Both the position numbers and the translations under genes were made by a program. From RGZA01 sp041917755 (GTDB lineage Bacteria; Pseudomonadota; Alphaproteobacteria; UBA9219; RGZA01), in NCBI GenBank assembly GCA_041917755.1, contig JAYRWY010000007.1, positions 62,001 through 126,000 of the forward strand: 64,000 nt of DNA. Direction: 5' to 3'. The notes under the pieces are model-generated. The model searched no databases, was not told the origin of the DNA, and worked only from the letters and a program-made list of their open reading frames with translations. Below, piece after piece: positions 18,283 through 27,680 of this stretch; the first letter of the stretch is position 1; the number at the start of each line of letters is the position of its first letter.

Positions 18283-18460
18283 GGCCGAATTCCTGTCTTA
18301 ACCCCTTCAGGGTGATGGGGATAACGCAATAGTAGAGCGGCGGTGGTCGCGCGTGAATCCCCCATTGCGCAGTGATTCGTGCCTCTATTTCACAAAAGAC
18401 TTGGGCTTTGGCATCCCTTAAAGTGAAGGTTACTCGATTAACCTGACTGCGGGATGATGT

Positions 18461-19480
18461 ATGGACTTTTTGAAGCTGCCATTTGTTGTTGAGCCAGAAA
18501 AAATATCCAATGTGAAGGCCAAGCCCAAGCACAGCTTGCAGCCCGCCGATACCGGTATTGATTTGCCCGCCATGACGCGTGCGCCATTTAAAGCCAAGGC
18601 ACGCCGCGTGCCCAATTTTACGCCGGGCGCAATCACTACGAATGAATTATGTAACCTGTCTTGTGTGATGTGCCATTTCAATGGTCCGCAGGCAGTAAAA
18701 AAGGCCAAATTGCTGGATGCAGCCTTGGTGCGCAAGGCGATGGATGATTATCCGCCTGGCTCGCACATTTATATTGCTTCCACTGGCGATATTTTTTTAG
18801 ACCCCAATGTGCTGGATCATTTGCGTTATGCGATTGGACGCGGATTGAAGCCGCAGGTATTGAGTCATGGGCAGTTATATACGCCCAAATTGCTGGATGA
18901 ATTGCTGACCATTGGTTTGCGTGCGTTCCGCATCAGCTGCGATGCCATTGATGCATCGCATTATGAGCGTATTCGCAGAGGCGGGAAATTCCAGATTATT
19001 CTGGATGCGTTGGCGTATTTGAACAGTCGCCGTGCCGAATTTCCCGATCTGGAAATCGAAATCGGTTGTACCTTATTCCGCACAACGTTCCATATGCAGC
19101 CGGAATTTGAAGCGTTCTGGAAGGCGCATGGGGTTGACCGCGTCCATTTCAATGCCGAATATTTTGATACTTTCCGTTATCGCAATTTGCTGGCTAAGCC
19201 GCGCAAGCGCGTAGATTGCGATATTCAGACTTATGTATTGCCGTCGGGTAAAATTGCGCCATGCTGCGCGATGATTGTTTATGCGCATGACCATGATGTG
19301 AGCTGGATGCCTGATATCCGCACGCATACGCTTAAGCAGGCTTATGATGAACTATGCGATTTATATGATGACCCCAATAGTCCGCTGGCCAAATTATGTG
19401 CGGATTGTGATTGGTGGATTTTCTTTGACCGCGATCCGCAGGGACATTCGCCATATTTCCGTACCGCTATATTACGATAG
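18461..19480 (+). CDS. radical SAM protein with SPASM-like C-terminal cluster motif
   Basis: A 339-residue protein. The radical SAM motif C-x3-C-x2-C is CNLSCVMC at residues 64-71, and binds the 4Fe-4S cluster that cleaves SAM. The C-terminal part has further Cys (VDCDIQTYV..., IAPCCAM, LCADCDWW), as in SPASM or twitch domains that hold an auxiliary cluster. Members act on peptides, sugars or cofactors. It is divergent from the FkbM gene and convergent with the 537-residue membrane protein gene, which ends 4 bases away. No short precursor peptide gene is seen beside it, so a glycan or small-molecule substrate is as likely as a peptide. Confidence 0.82.
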   Translation: MDFLKLPFVVEPEKISNVKAKPKHSLQPADTGIDLPAMTRAPFKAKARRVPNFTPGAITTNELCNLSCVMCHFNGPQAVKKAKLLDAALVRKAMDDYPPGSHIYIASTGDIFLDPNVLDHLRYAIGRGLKPQVLSHGQLYTPKLLDELLTIGLRAFRISCDAIDASHYERIRRGGKFQIILDALAYLNSRRAEFPDLEIEIGCTLFRTTFHMQPEFEAFWKAHGVDRVHFNAEYFDTFRYRNLLAKPRKRVDCDIQTYVLPSGKIAPCCAMIVYAHDHDVSWMPDIRTHTLKQAYDELCDLYDDPNSPLAKLCADCDWWIFFDRDPQGHSPYFRTAILR

Positions 19481-19483
19481 CGG

Positions 19484-21097
19484 TTATTTAGTGCGAGGTA
19501 CCGATAGCTTGGTGCAGCACATATCTTTCAGGCGTTGATCGGCCGGCCAGCCAAGGCCACTTTGTTCCATTTCGGTGCAACGTCCAAGCACGTAATTGGG
19601 TTTTAATATGCGGATGGCCTCGGGAGCTTTGATGCCTGCAAGACTCATTTGCAGGCTGAGATAGGTCATGGGGTAGACCCGGTAATAAGGTTTTGCAACG
19701 CTATGGGCGTAATCGCTGACGATGCCGCCGCCTTGGGTGACATCAATACCGCAGGTGTTTGTGGCAAAGGTAAGCACCTCATCCGGGCTGAGAATCCATT
19801 TACTGTACAAGGATGTGGAGGGGCCTTCATATTCCTTCAGTTTGGGAACGAAATGCTGTTCATTGAGGTTATGAGTATGAAAGGTGAGCGCGATAATGAG
19901 TACGCCAATCAGCAGCGTTAAATAATGTGTGATCCGGCCCGCGCAGTTTGAAAGGCCAATGGCGAGCGAGAATACAAACAGGAAATTTAAAAAATGGGTA
20001 CGATAAAAATATAAATTGGCGTCGTAGAAGAAATAGAAAACTGTCGGAAAGAAAATCAGGGCGAAGACAATGGTGCGGTCAAAACAGGGTGCTGCAGCCG
20101 CATCTTTTTTGATGACGATGGATTGCATCCATGACCATCCAAGCATTGCAGATACAGCAAGACCCGCAGCCATTATCAGGCCGAGCGCGGCTTGCACTGC
20201 CGTATTGATCTGTGTGATGTCGGGCTGTGCAAGCACATCAGCTGACAGGCCAGGCAGATAATTGATGGTATAGCTATCTTGATAGAGGAAGGGTTTTACG
20301 AAGGTATTGAATTTTTGAAGCAGATATTCAGGAAGCAGAGCAAGTTGAAGGTTGGATGGATCGGATACCATTTGGTTCCAGAACGCTTCAATGCCCGGAT
20401 AGGATTTGCACGAGAGCTGGAAAAACGCAAAGCACGTATATCCGATGTAGCCAAAGAGCAGTGCAAAAGCCGCGATGATCAATGGTTTAACTGCCGTGCC
20501 GACCAGAAGGCGGTAGGTGATGTAGGCATTGACGGGGATAAATAATTGGGCTTCGGGGTGGGTATAGGCCATGCATAGCAGGCTAAATAACAAGGTGGCC
20601 GCAACGACAGCGCGAATAATGCGTGGCGCATGATAGTGCAAACACAAAAGGCCAAGCACGATGAAGGTCAGGTTGAAGGTAATAAACGTTTCAAATCGGA
20701 AATAGACAAGGGTGGATGCCGATACACCCATCAAGGCAGCAGGTAGCCACAGCACTGACATTTTATTGCGACCAGTTGTGGCGTAGAAAGCGGCGGTTGC
20801 CAGACACATGCCCAGCGATACAATCGAGATCAGGCGCAGCAAGGCGGATGAAAAGGATAAATCACCCATTGATAACAACCATGCCGCAGGAGCCAAAATC
20901 AATGGAACGGGTAGAACGCGATCAGCGCATAAGGCATAAAGACCAAAGCATGTTCCATGGTCTTGAAGATAGCGCCCTGCTTGAATGCGGATAGCGATTT
21001 CATCCGGCATGATGGCAATGGTATGCCATTGCCAGATGCATACACCAATTAATGCCGTCACAAAGAGCCATGTGATGAGGCGCGGGATGGCGTGCAT
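19484..21097 (-). CDS. polytopic membrane protein, GT-C/PMT glycosyltransferase-like
   Basis: A 537-residue protein with about eleven hydrophobic helices and a soluble C-terminal part of about 120 residues. After the first helix comes an acidic pair (IMPDEIAIRIQAGRYL), in the place of the catalytic D/E of periplasmic GT-C transferases that use polyprenyl-phosphate sugars. Two later Cys-containing segments in the C-terminal domain may form disulfides. It follows the 802-residue membrane protein gene by 18 bases on the same strand, so the two probably form an operon together with GtrA. Family assignment is by topology and the DE loop. Confidence 0.6.
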   Translation of the reverse strand: MHAIPRLITWLFVTALIGVCIWQWHTIAIMPDEIAIRIQAGRYLQDHGTCFGLYALCADRVLPVPLILAPAAWLLSMGDLSFSSALLRLISIVSLGMCLATAAFYATTGRNKMSVLWLPAALMGVSASTLVYFRFETFITFNLTFIVLGLLCLHYHAPRIIRAVVAATLLFSLLCMAYTHPEAQLFIPVNAYITYRLLVGTAVKPLIIAAFALLFGYIGYTCFAFFQLSCKSYPGIEAFWNQMVSDPSNLQLALLPEYLLQKFNTFVKPFLYQDSYTINYLPGLSADVLAQPDITQINTAVQAALGLIMAAGLAVSAMLGWSWMQSIVIKKDAAAAPCFDRTIVFALIFFPTVFYFFYDANLYFYRTHFLNFLFVFSLAIGLSNCAGRITHYLTLLIGVLIIALTFHTHNLNEQHFVPKLKEYEGPSTSLYSKWILSPDEVLTFATNTCGIDVTQGGGIVSDYAHSVAKPYYRVYPMTYLSLQMSLAGIKAPEAIRILKPNYVLGRCTEMEQSGLGWPADQRLKDMCCTKLSVPRTK

Positions 21098-21115
21098 GAA
21101 AAGCCCCTGATGTGC

Positions 21116-23524
21116 TTATTTGTGGCGATAGAAAGTAAGTGAACCAGATGTGCTGACGGCTGTATAGGTGGATTCAAGAGCCTTGAGAATGGTAACCGAA
21201 TTTTGTTTTAGCTTGCGCTTTAGCTCACAAGAACGGCTATCGATATAATCCGCATAGATACCGTTGGGGCATGGCATGGCTTCGGCGGAATCGTAGACAA
21301 TCAAAGTTTGTGGTGTGGCTTGTGCGCAATCAATAATCGACTGGACCATCGGATAGGTAATGGGATTGACGGTAATTTCAAAATGCGCACAGAAGCGTTT
21401 TGGATTTATATAAAAGGATAATAGATGATCAAAAGGAGAAAGAATTAACAACGTATCATCGGGTTTTATGGCTGCGCGAATTGCGGCTACGCGAGTTGTA
21501 ATCGGCTCTTGTGGCATGGGTGTTGCGAATGTTTCACCAAGGCCATCCCATTGATGCAGTGCGTAAGGGGTAATCATGATGGTGCGAAACGCATCTGCGC
21601 TGGAGGTATAGGCAACGGTTCTGCCAAAACAAAACACAACCAGAGCCGCAGCCAGCATGATACGCAAGCGTTCGGCATGGGCAGATGATGTCGCGGGGGC
21701 ATCGTTCCAGCGGATATAGGTCAGCATCAATGGAATAATGAAGACGAGCGCAAATAGCAGGTGCACAGCCAGCGCATATAGTAAGTACTTCATCACCAGC
21801 AAGACGCAGATAGGAATAAGGCACAGGCGAGCAGTGGCTTCGCTGCCATCAAATTGCCCCGCTGAGTGAACAAGCAGCAGGAGCGTCACTATGATGCCGG
21901 CACATAGGACGATGAATTCTATCAATCCCGGTGAAGGAAATAAGCCAAAGAAGCCAAGACCAACACCTTGCAGGAAGCCTTCAGCCAGATGTTGGTTGAA
22001 GAGATAGCTTGCGGCAGCCACAGCGATGCTGAGTAGAATGAGTGCGAAGCGTTTGATATTCGAGAAAGGCAGGGTGGGTGCCATCAGAGCAAGCATCTGG
22101 CTAATGAAGCCGATGAGTCCGAATTCGCTGTTCCATACAAATGATAATGCGATACTGATTAAGAATGCCAATGCGCGAATGATGGAAGTGCCCCGGAACA
22201 GGGAGACAATGGCGGCGGCCTGAACAGTAAGGCCGGCATAGCGCAACGGGCTGAACCCCGGGGGTAGAAAAATAAATTCATATCCAATACTGCAAAGCAG
22301 AGCGAGTGCGGCAGCGGCAGCGGCGATGGATGCAACGATGCTGCGGGTGATGTACAAGACCAGTAATACGATGCACAACAGACCCGTTGCTTGTGCAATC
22401 GGATAGGTATTGAAGTAGGCCGTAATCGTCGGCTCGGTGAGCGCCAAGAGGCCGGCATGAAACAGGCTGTTACCAAGGCCGTATAGATGCGGCATGGGCG
22501 ATAACGGCCCGTATGTCAGGGCGTGAATGGCCGGCACAAAGACGAAGGAATGATGATAGAGCGCGCGTCCAGCTTCCGATTGCCATTTGCCGGTTTCAAC
22601 CAAGGTTGTTTTGAGTTTTTGTAGGTCTTGCAGCGGGGCATCAAGCGTGCATGGGCGCGATGAAACTTTGTTGGCTTGTTTGACGGCATCCTGGATTTTT
22701 TTCAAGCTAATGGCGTCGGTAAAATTGCCGGCATTCTTGCTTGAAATCCAGATTTCACTCGATGCATCATCGCTGCCGGGATTGGTGTTCTGGGTTTGAC
22801 GTATGAGGCAATCTAGAATCTCGCTACGTTTGGCGATGGATTGAACCGGTTCGGCATTGCCCGAAACGGACTTGGGATAAAGGGCAGCATCCTCTATCTC
22901 GAGATAATCATTAGGAATTGTAATCGGATACCATGATTTGCCAGCGCAGAAAAAGGCAGCGCCCAGTACAATCGTCAATATCAACGGGAGTGTTGTGCGC
23001 ACGATGTTGCGCCAGGCAGGATCATGCAGGGTTGAATGATAGTGCACCATGAATTGGGGCACAAAAAGCAGTAATGATACGGCAAAGAATACTTTGGATA
23101 TCGAAACACTGGTGATGCATAACAAAAGGGTGGTGGATAAGGCCACGATGAACCATGTTTTTTCGGTCAAGAAAGAAAATAGTTTTCGGAACAAGGGGCT
23201 GATGGTGGATAGCCATATAAGAGCAACCCCGCCCACCGCAGATAAAGCAACCACGGCATAGTTGACCAAAATGGCATTGTAGATGCCTGCCGGGGGGTCA
23301 ATATTGGCGTTCCAGTTTGGAACGAGACCCATGGCCGTGAAGAAAAAATAGCGGTGCAGCAACCAGCTAACCATGCCTATGGCGGTGAGGTAGATGGCCG
23401 CCGATGAAAAATCGATGCGTGATTGCGAGCTCATCTGGTCGATGGATTTTTTGACAGTGCCAGCAAGCGTGCCGATGGCTTTTTTTATCTGATCGAGTGG
23501 GCTGCTCGGGAATAATTGAAACAT
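21116..23524 (-). CDS. large polytopic membrane protein (802 aa)
   Basis: An 802-residue protein with about fourteen hydrophobic helices. Helices at about 47-150 and 180-205 precede a large soluble loop (about 210-340). A second block of helices spans about 370-670, followed by a C-terminal soluble domain with several Cys. The layout suits a membrane glycosyltransferase or a polysaccharide or lipid-linked sugar processing protein, but no diagnostic motif was recognised. It is 36 bases downstream of gtrA and 18 upstream of the 537-residue gene, all on the minus strand. Confidence 0.6.
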   Translation of the reverse strand: MFQLFPSSPLDQIKKAIGTLAGTVKKSIDQMSSQSRIDFSSAAIYLTAIGMVSWLLHRYFFFTAMGLVPNWNANIDPPAGIYNAILVNYAVVALSAVGGVALIWLSTISPLFRKLFSFLTEKTWFIVALSTTLLLCITSVSISKVFFAVSLLLFVPQFMVHYHSTLHDPAWRNIVRTTLPLILTIVLGAAFFCAGKSWYPITIPNDYLEIEDAALYPKSVSGNAEPVQSIAKRSEILDCLIRQTQNTNPGSDDASSEIWISSKNAGNFTDAISLKKIQDAVKQANKVSSRPCTLDAPLQDLQKLKTTLVETGKWQSEAGRALYHHSFVFVPAIHALTYGPLSPMPHLYGLGNSLFHAGLLALTEPTITAYFNTYPIAQATGLLCIVLLVLYITRSIVASIAAAAAALALLCSIGYEFIFLPPGFSPLRYAGLTVQAAAIVSLFRGTSIIRALAFLISIALSFVWNSEFGLIGFISQMLALMAPTLPFSNIKRFALILLSIAVAAASYLFNQHLAEGFLQGVGLGFFGLFPSPGLIEFIVLCAGIIVTLLLLVHSAGQFDGSEATARLCLIPICVLLVMKYLLYALAVHLLFALVFIIPLMLTYIRWNDAPATSSAHAERLRIMLAAALVVFCFGRTVAYTSSADAFRTIMITPYALHQWDGLGETFATPMPQEPITTRVAAIRAAIKPDDTLLILSPFDHLLSFYINPKRFCAHFEITVNPITYPMVQSIIDCAQATPQTLIVYDSAEAMPCPNGIYADYIDSRSCELKRKLKQNSVTILKALESTYTAVSTSGSLTFYRHK

Positions 23525-23560
23525 GGATGGTGTCCTGTTCGGGGATAAGGTCGTTCCAGC

Positions 23561-24007
23561 TTAATGGACGCGGTTGCCTTTAAGGAATACAAAATGCTTA
23601 TAAACAAAGTAATTCCCTACAGTTATAAGCACTGAGATGAGCATTTGTAAAACAAATGGATCCCAGCCCAGCCATTTCAGAGCGGCATTAAGCAAAATAA
23701 TGTTAATAGTCCATGTAATGGACTGGGAAATGATGAATTTTCCGCCTTCCAGACGGATGCTGTTGCCGGACTGGAAGGTAAAGTATTTATGTAAGACAAA
23801 GGCCAGGGCCACGCAGCACAGATGGCTGAGCGTGACCAGAATATTGATTTCAAGGGTATCGTGAAACAGCCAGTAAAAAAACGGAAAGAAGCTGAAGCCG
23901 AAAACCGTATTGATAACCCCGATGAGGGTGTAGCGAAAGACCGTGCGATCTTTTAGCGATGAGAATTTTGCCGTGACCGTTTGTTTCAGTGTCGTGAAAT
24001 CAAACAT
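23561..24007 (-). CDS. GtrA-family membrane protein
   Basis: A 148-residue protein with four membrane helices and the GtrA signature: FRYTLIGVINTVFGF at the N-terminus and a basic loop HKYFTFQSG after helix 3. GtrA-like proteins help move undecaprenyl-phosphate-linked sugars across the inner membrane for O-antigen, arabinogalactan or similar glycans. Its start overlaps the stop of the upstream methyltransferase (TGATG), so translation is coupled. The neighbouring GT-C-like genes would use the sugars it flips. Confidence 0.85.
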   Translation of the reverse strand: MFDFTTLKQTVTAKFSSLKDRTVFRYTLIGVINTVFGFSFFPFFYWLFHDTLEINILVTLSHLCCVALAFVLHKYFTFQSGNSIRLEGGKFIISQSITWTINIILLNAALKWLGWDPFVLQMLISVLITVGNYFVYKHFVFLKGNRVH

Positions 24008-24777
24008 CAGGCGGGCTTTTTGGCAACGGTTTCCACGATGAAGTAACCGGGAGGATGGATGTTGAATTTCCGGCGCACCCAGTCAGCCAATGGATAGTTT
24101 CTGAAAAAGCTGTGAATGTGCTTGGGGTTAAACAAAGGAACAATAATGCGGCGTAATACAAATTCGATAATGGATAAATCGAGGCGCGTTTTGACGGTTT
24201 CGATGATGTGAAAGCCGCCGGATTTCAGAACGCCTTCGTATTGGGTAACCGATTCATATTCACGCAAATGCGTAGGATCGAGCGCCCATTTACCGTCGGC
24301 AGTGCGATAATACCACCAGCCATTTTTCTCGCGGATGACTGATGCAATATAGGCCACTCCGCCTGGTTTTAATAAGCGGCTGATTTCAGATAAAAGCGCC
24401 TGTTCATCTACGTGTTCGATGACTTGCGAGCACAAAATCAAATCAAAACTTTGATCTGGCAATTCGTTGACGCGGGTGGCGTCGCCGCAAATAACAGTGA
24501 AGTCCGTATATTCACGCAGGCGTGCGCAGCGTTCATCGGATAGTTCAACGGCGACCACTTTTTTATAGTTGGATAGCAGGCCAGCCTGATGCAAGGAAAT
24601 GAGAAGGTTGCCATCGCCCGCGCCCAAATCGCATACGCCCAATTCGCCCAATCCCTTGGTGGCTAGCATGTGTTTTTTGAGAATGTCGGGAATTTCCATA
24701 GTGTGGAAATGTAAAAACGTATGGGAATAATCTTCAAACTTCATGAAGGGGGGAATCCTGAGGGAATTATTTGGCAA
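24007..24777 (-). CDS. class I SAM-dependent methyltransferase
   Basis: A 256-residue soluble protein with the Methyltransf_11/UbiE-like fold. Motif I is CDLGAGDGNLLISLHQAG (about residues 48-65), the acidic motif II is VVAVELSDERC and motif IV is FDLILCSQVIEHVDE. The C-terminal part has a basic, hydrophobic stretch that may contact the membrane. It overlaps gtrA by one base, so the two are made together. The likely target is a sugar or lipid carrier; the substrate is not visible in the sequence. Confidence 0.85.
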   Translation of the reverse strand: MPNNSLRIPPFMKFEDYSHTFLHFHTMEIPDILKKHMLATKGLGELGVCDLGAGDGNLLISLHQAGLLSNYKKVVAVELSDERCARLREYTDFTVICGDATRVNELPDQSFDLILCSQVIEHVDEQALLSEISRLLKPGGVAYIASVIREKNGWWYYRTADGKWALDPTHLREYESVTQYEGVLKSGGFHIIETVKTRLDLSIIEFVLRRIIVPLFNPKHIHSFFRNYPLADWVRRKFNIHPPGYFIVETVAKKPA

Positions 24778-24873
24778 GACGGTGCTTTAGGCGATTATGT
24801 CTTAGCAACCGATGTCGCCGGAAACAAGGGTTCGTATGCGCAACTGATGTGCTAAATCGCGAGTCTTGACCGT

Positions 24874-25641
24874 TTAGTCATTCCGTTTAGGCCAATGTTT
24901 CTTAGCAAACAGAATAACCCAGTCATAAAACCAGCCGGGCATTGCGGCAAAAGCGCTCCATATCAGGCGGGATTGCCATGGAAACATGATGCGGCTTTTA
25001 CGCTGCGCGGTGGCATCGGCGATAATGCTGGCTGCAGCTTCTGCCGATAAAATGCCGGGCATATGAAATGGCAAATCGGCCGTCATGGCGGTGCGTACAA
25101 AGCCGGATGATGCCGCCATAACATGGATGTTGTGCGGGGCAAGTTTGAGACGCAAGCCTTCGAGCCATAGATTGACAGCGGCTTTGGATGCGGAATAAAT
25201 CCCGGAATTGGGTGTGGCACGATGTGCTGCGATGCTGGTGATGGCCACCAAATGCCCTGCGCGTTTATGGGTCATGGGTTCAATAAACGGCGCGAAGGTG
25301 TTCACCACGCCAATGTAATTGGTCATGATGATATCCAGCGGGGCGGTGCAGCCGACATAGCTGGGCGGGTCTTCAATGCGAATGCCGGCATTGGCAATTA
25401 CGATATCGGGTGTGCCGGCGGTTTTCAAAATCGCGTCGCCCACTTCCTGCATGCGTTTGGCATCGCGTACATCGCCTTCATAGACAATCGTTTGCGCACC
25501 ACGTGCGCGGCAAGCCGTCGCTGTTTGTTCCATGGCCGCGACATTGCGCGAGAGCAGGCAAAGTGTATTGCCCGGCTTGGCATAATGCAGGCTGAGAGCT
25601 GCGCCGATGCCGGAAGATGTGCCGGTAATGAATATAAGCAT
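24874..25641 (-). CDS. short-chain dehydrogenase/reductase
   Basis: A 255-residue classical SDR. The cofactor loop is TGTSSGIG (residues 7-14), the NAG motif is IVIANAG at about 82-88, the catalytic Ser lies in VAITSIAAHR, and the catalytic pair is YSASK. An Arg right after the first beta-alpha-beta unit (LLSRN) suggests NADP(H). The C-terminal tail has an aromatic-hydrophobic stretch (WSAFAAMPGWFYDWVILFAKKHW) that could anchor it to the membrane, as in some lipid-metabolism SDRs. It lies 96 bases upstream of the methyltransferase gene in the same direction. The substrate is unknown. Confidence 0.85.
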   Translation of the reverse strand: MLIFITGTSSGIGAALSLHYAKPGNTLCLLSRNVAAMEQTATACRARGAQTIVYEGDVRDAKRMQEVGDAILKTAGTPDIVIANAGIRIEDPPSYVGCTAPLDIIMTNYIGVVNTFAPFIEPMTHKRAGHLVAITSIAAHRATPNSGIYSASKAAVNLWLEGLRLKLAPHNIHVMAASSGFVRTAMTADLPFHMPGILSAEAAASIIADATAQRKSRIMFPWQSRLIWSAFAAMPGWFYDWVILFAKKHWPKRND

Positions 25642-25963
25642 GATTGAGATGGGATGGTTGGATGAGGCGTGGATGACGAAACTGTATATACCTGTGCACG
25701 GTATCGCCCCAAGCGGTTTTTACACCCGGTAAGCCTTGTGGAATGGCGGCACTTGGGGGGCGGGGCATACATATTATATATGCGTCATGAATTCAGATGA
25801 TTTTATAAGCATATTGCGGGCACTTCCGCGGCGAAGCCATAACCCATCCCATTGAAATATAAAGAATTTTATGCCGATTTTATTTTAAACCCGACATTCG
25901 TTGCGGCGAATTGATGCTGGATGGGTTTCAAATGCCTTCAGACAAACACGGAGGTAATCAACC
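25642..25963. other. 322-base intergenic region
   Basis: Lies between divergent genes, the SDR (minus) and a 63-residue protein (plus). I see no credible frame, tRNA or strong terminator. The AT-rich part at about 25855-25895 (many T and A runs) is the most promoter-like stretch for the plus-strand cluster, but I cannot assign -35 and -10 boxes with confidence. Confidence 0.4.
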
Positions 25964-26155
25964 ATGAATCGTACCCATCATTCTCATCACACGCACTCAG
26001 CTTCACATGTAGCTATGACGGGATCTTTGGACATGCTCGTCGCCCAACCACCGCTACATGACGTCTTGTTGCTGGATGACGGTTTTGACGAACTGTACGT
26101 CGATGACGACATGAGCCATATCGGCGCTCCGGCGGATGGAACCGCCTATCAGTAA
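25964..26155 (+). CDS. small His-rich/acidic protein (63 aa)
   Basis: A small protein with a strong ribosome binding site (GGAGGT about 9 bases upstream). The N-terminus is His-rich (HHSHHTHSASH) and the C-terminal half is acidic (LLLDDGFDELYVDDD). Such composition can bind metal ions, but no known family is recognised. It is the first gene of a plus-strand cluster of small unknown proteins running to 28727. Confidence 0.6.
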   Translation: MNRTHHSHHTHSASHVAMTGSLDMLVAQPPLHDVLLLDDGFDELYVDDDMSHIGAPADGTAYQ

Positions 26156-26224
26156 CGATCCACGCACGTATCACGTGAATTCATTCTCTTCAATGATCCA
26201 CAATTTTGCTGAAAGGACATCATC

Positions 26225-26959
26225 ATGACAACCCTGACAGAACAAATTAAGACCCAGCGCGGTTACCGTATTCTGAAATTCAGAATATATAAATTCAGAC
26301 GCTTTATGCGCCGTATCTCTGACCATGTGTCCGAGCATGATACCATCATGAGCGTAGCATTTTTTGCAGCAGGCGCGGCAATTGTGATTGCGTTGCAATC
26401 CTTTATTCCGCAAACCAGCTATGCAGCAGGTACCGGCATGAATAATGCCCCGGCCCCGCGCCGTGAAGCCGATGTGCCGCGCCAACATATGGTGCCGGTC
26501 GTTATGGGCGGTGTTGGCGATCAGGAGCTGGATGCCATCAAAAAGGCTGAACGTCATTTCAGCTTGAAGCTGTTATTCACCAGCATGAAGGGGATGTACC
26601 TTTCAAATGCCGATGTGCTGTTGGAGGATAAACGCGGCAATGTCTATGTAAATGACAAGGTAGATGGGCCGATGTTGCTGGCCGATCTGGAGCCGGGTTC
26701 ATACCGTTTGACCGCCCAATATGACGGTAAGGTGCAGGTGAAAGATATCACCATTCAACCCAAGAAGAACAGCGTAGTGCAAATCCGCTTTGCGATTGAA
26801 GAAGACGAGCAGCATGCCAATGCTGCAACAGCCAGGGATTCATCTGTTGCAATGCCTGTTAAGGCAGGATGGCCTTCGCAAGGTCAAAGCGGTGGTCTTT
26901 GCATGACCAAGGCCAACTATCAGCTGACGCAAAACGCGAATTCCTGTGTGATTCAATAA
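26225..26959 (+). CDS. membrane-anchored protein with carboxypeptidase-regulatory-like domain
   Basis: A 244-residue protein. Basic N-terminus (residues 1-35), one membrane helix (about 42-60, VAFFAAGAAIVIALQSF), a Pro-rich linker, and from about residue 105 a beta-sandwich like the CarboxypepD_reg/PEGA families: YLSNADVLLEDKRGNVY, MLLADLEPGSYRLTAQYDGK, VKDITIQPKK. Such domains usually hold Ig-like folds in the periplasm. The C-terminus has two Cys (GLCMTKAN, SCVIQ). The start is set by GAAAGGA upstream. The domain call is by pattern and may be wrong in detail. Confidence 0.65.
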   Translation: MTTLTEQIKTQRGYRILKFRIYKFRRFMRRISDHVSEHDTIMSVAFFAAGAAIVIALQSFIPQTSYAAGTGMNNAPAPRREADVPRQHMVPVVMGGVGDQELDAIKKAERHFSLKLLFTSMKGMYLSNADVLLEDKRGNVYVNDKVDGPMLLADLEPGSYRLTAQYDGKVQVKDITIQPKKNSVVQIRFAIEEDEQHANAATARDSSVAMPVKAGWPSQGQSGGLCMTKANYQLTQNANSCVIQ

Positions 26960-26996
26960 CACAGGCAGGTCTTACAACCCCATCAGGAGCAGCATC

Positions 26997-27176
26997 ATGA
27001 GCAGTATCTATGAAGTGTATGATGACGAAGGCACGGTAAGTTTTTTATGCACCGGCGATATCGTTGACGATGCAATTGCTCAGGTGGTGGGGCAAAGCGA
27101 GACCCGCAAACGTTCCAGAAACACGGGTGCGGCCCGTGTTTCTGGGGCTCAGCCTGATTATGATTTATGGACGTAG
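26997..27176 (+). CDS. small hypothetical protein (59 aa)
   Basis: A short frame with CAGGAG about 7 bases before ATG, 37 bases after the preceding stop and 25 bases before the next gene. It begins MSSIYEVYDDEGTV and contains a basic middle (SETRKRSRN). Good spacing and a good ribosome binding site argue that it is real. A 13-base-pair inverted repeat lies inside the coding frame near its end. No family recognised. Confidence 0.55.
   Translation: MSSIYEVYDDEGTVSFLCTGDIVDDAIAQVVGQSETRKRSRNTGAARVSGAQPDYDLWT
27115..27145 (+). other. 13-bp perfect inverted repeat inside a coding frame
   Basis: CCAGAAACACGGG and its exact complement CCCGTGTTTCTGG flank a five-base loop, within the last third of the 59-residue gene. 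There is no T-tract after it. It could be an attenuator or RNA processing site between the small upstream genes and the downstream ones, or a protein-binding site. Confidence 0.7.
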
Positions 27177-27201
27177 ACAACGCGAATAGAGGAGATGCCC
27201 C

Positions 27202-27654
27202 ATGACCATAGCGCAGTTTTTTATGGAAGATGGCGAATACAATGAAGCCGCCATTTTGCTGGTATGTGCCTTTGCGGCAGTGATGCTGATTATCTTGGGC
27301 GTTGCAACGCTATCGCCCTCGCCTGCCCATCTGGTAAGCGGAAGCACTGCATTGGTGACAAGGGCAAATCCGCCTGCCTACCCGTCAGAACGTGAGCCTA
27401 CTCACCCTCAGACTATTGAACGCGGTATAGCACAGGAGGATTTTATCCATGACGATTCTGCCCAAAACAATTTCGCCAATAAATTCGACCATGACGACTT
27501 CGAAACCTTACTTGGCCAAGAGATCATCGGCAACCAGGAGCCGGCGGAAAATCAGGATGAGCTGGATGATCTGGCTTTTATTCAAAATGAAAAGAAAGAG
27601 CCGTTTCTAGCTATTCAACACAAGTGGCAAATGATAAAAGCAGAGGATATCTAA
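27202..27654 (+). CDS. membrane-anchored acidic hypothetical protein (150 aa)
   Basis: One membrane helix at about residues 16-38 (AAILLVCAFAAVMLIILGVATL) is followed by a long acidic, disordered tail rich in Asp, Glu, Asn and Gln. The ribosome binding site is GAGGAGAT. It sits between the 59-residue gene and the YfdX-like gene in one transcriptional direction. No family recognised; it could be a membrane-linked adaptor. Confidence 0.6.
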   Translation: MTIAQFFMEDGEYNEAAILLVCAFAAVMLIILGVATLSPSPAHLVSGSTALVTRANPPAYPSEREPTHPQTIERGIAQEDFIHDDSAQNNFANKFDHDDFETLLGQEIIGNQEPAENQDELDDLAFIQNEKKEPFLAIQHKWQMIKAEDI

Positions 27655-27680
27655 CCCTCTCCCTTTCAAGAAAGTTGCCT

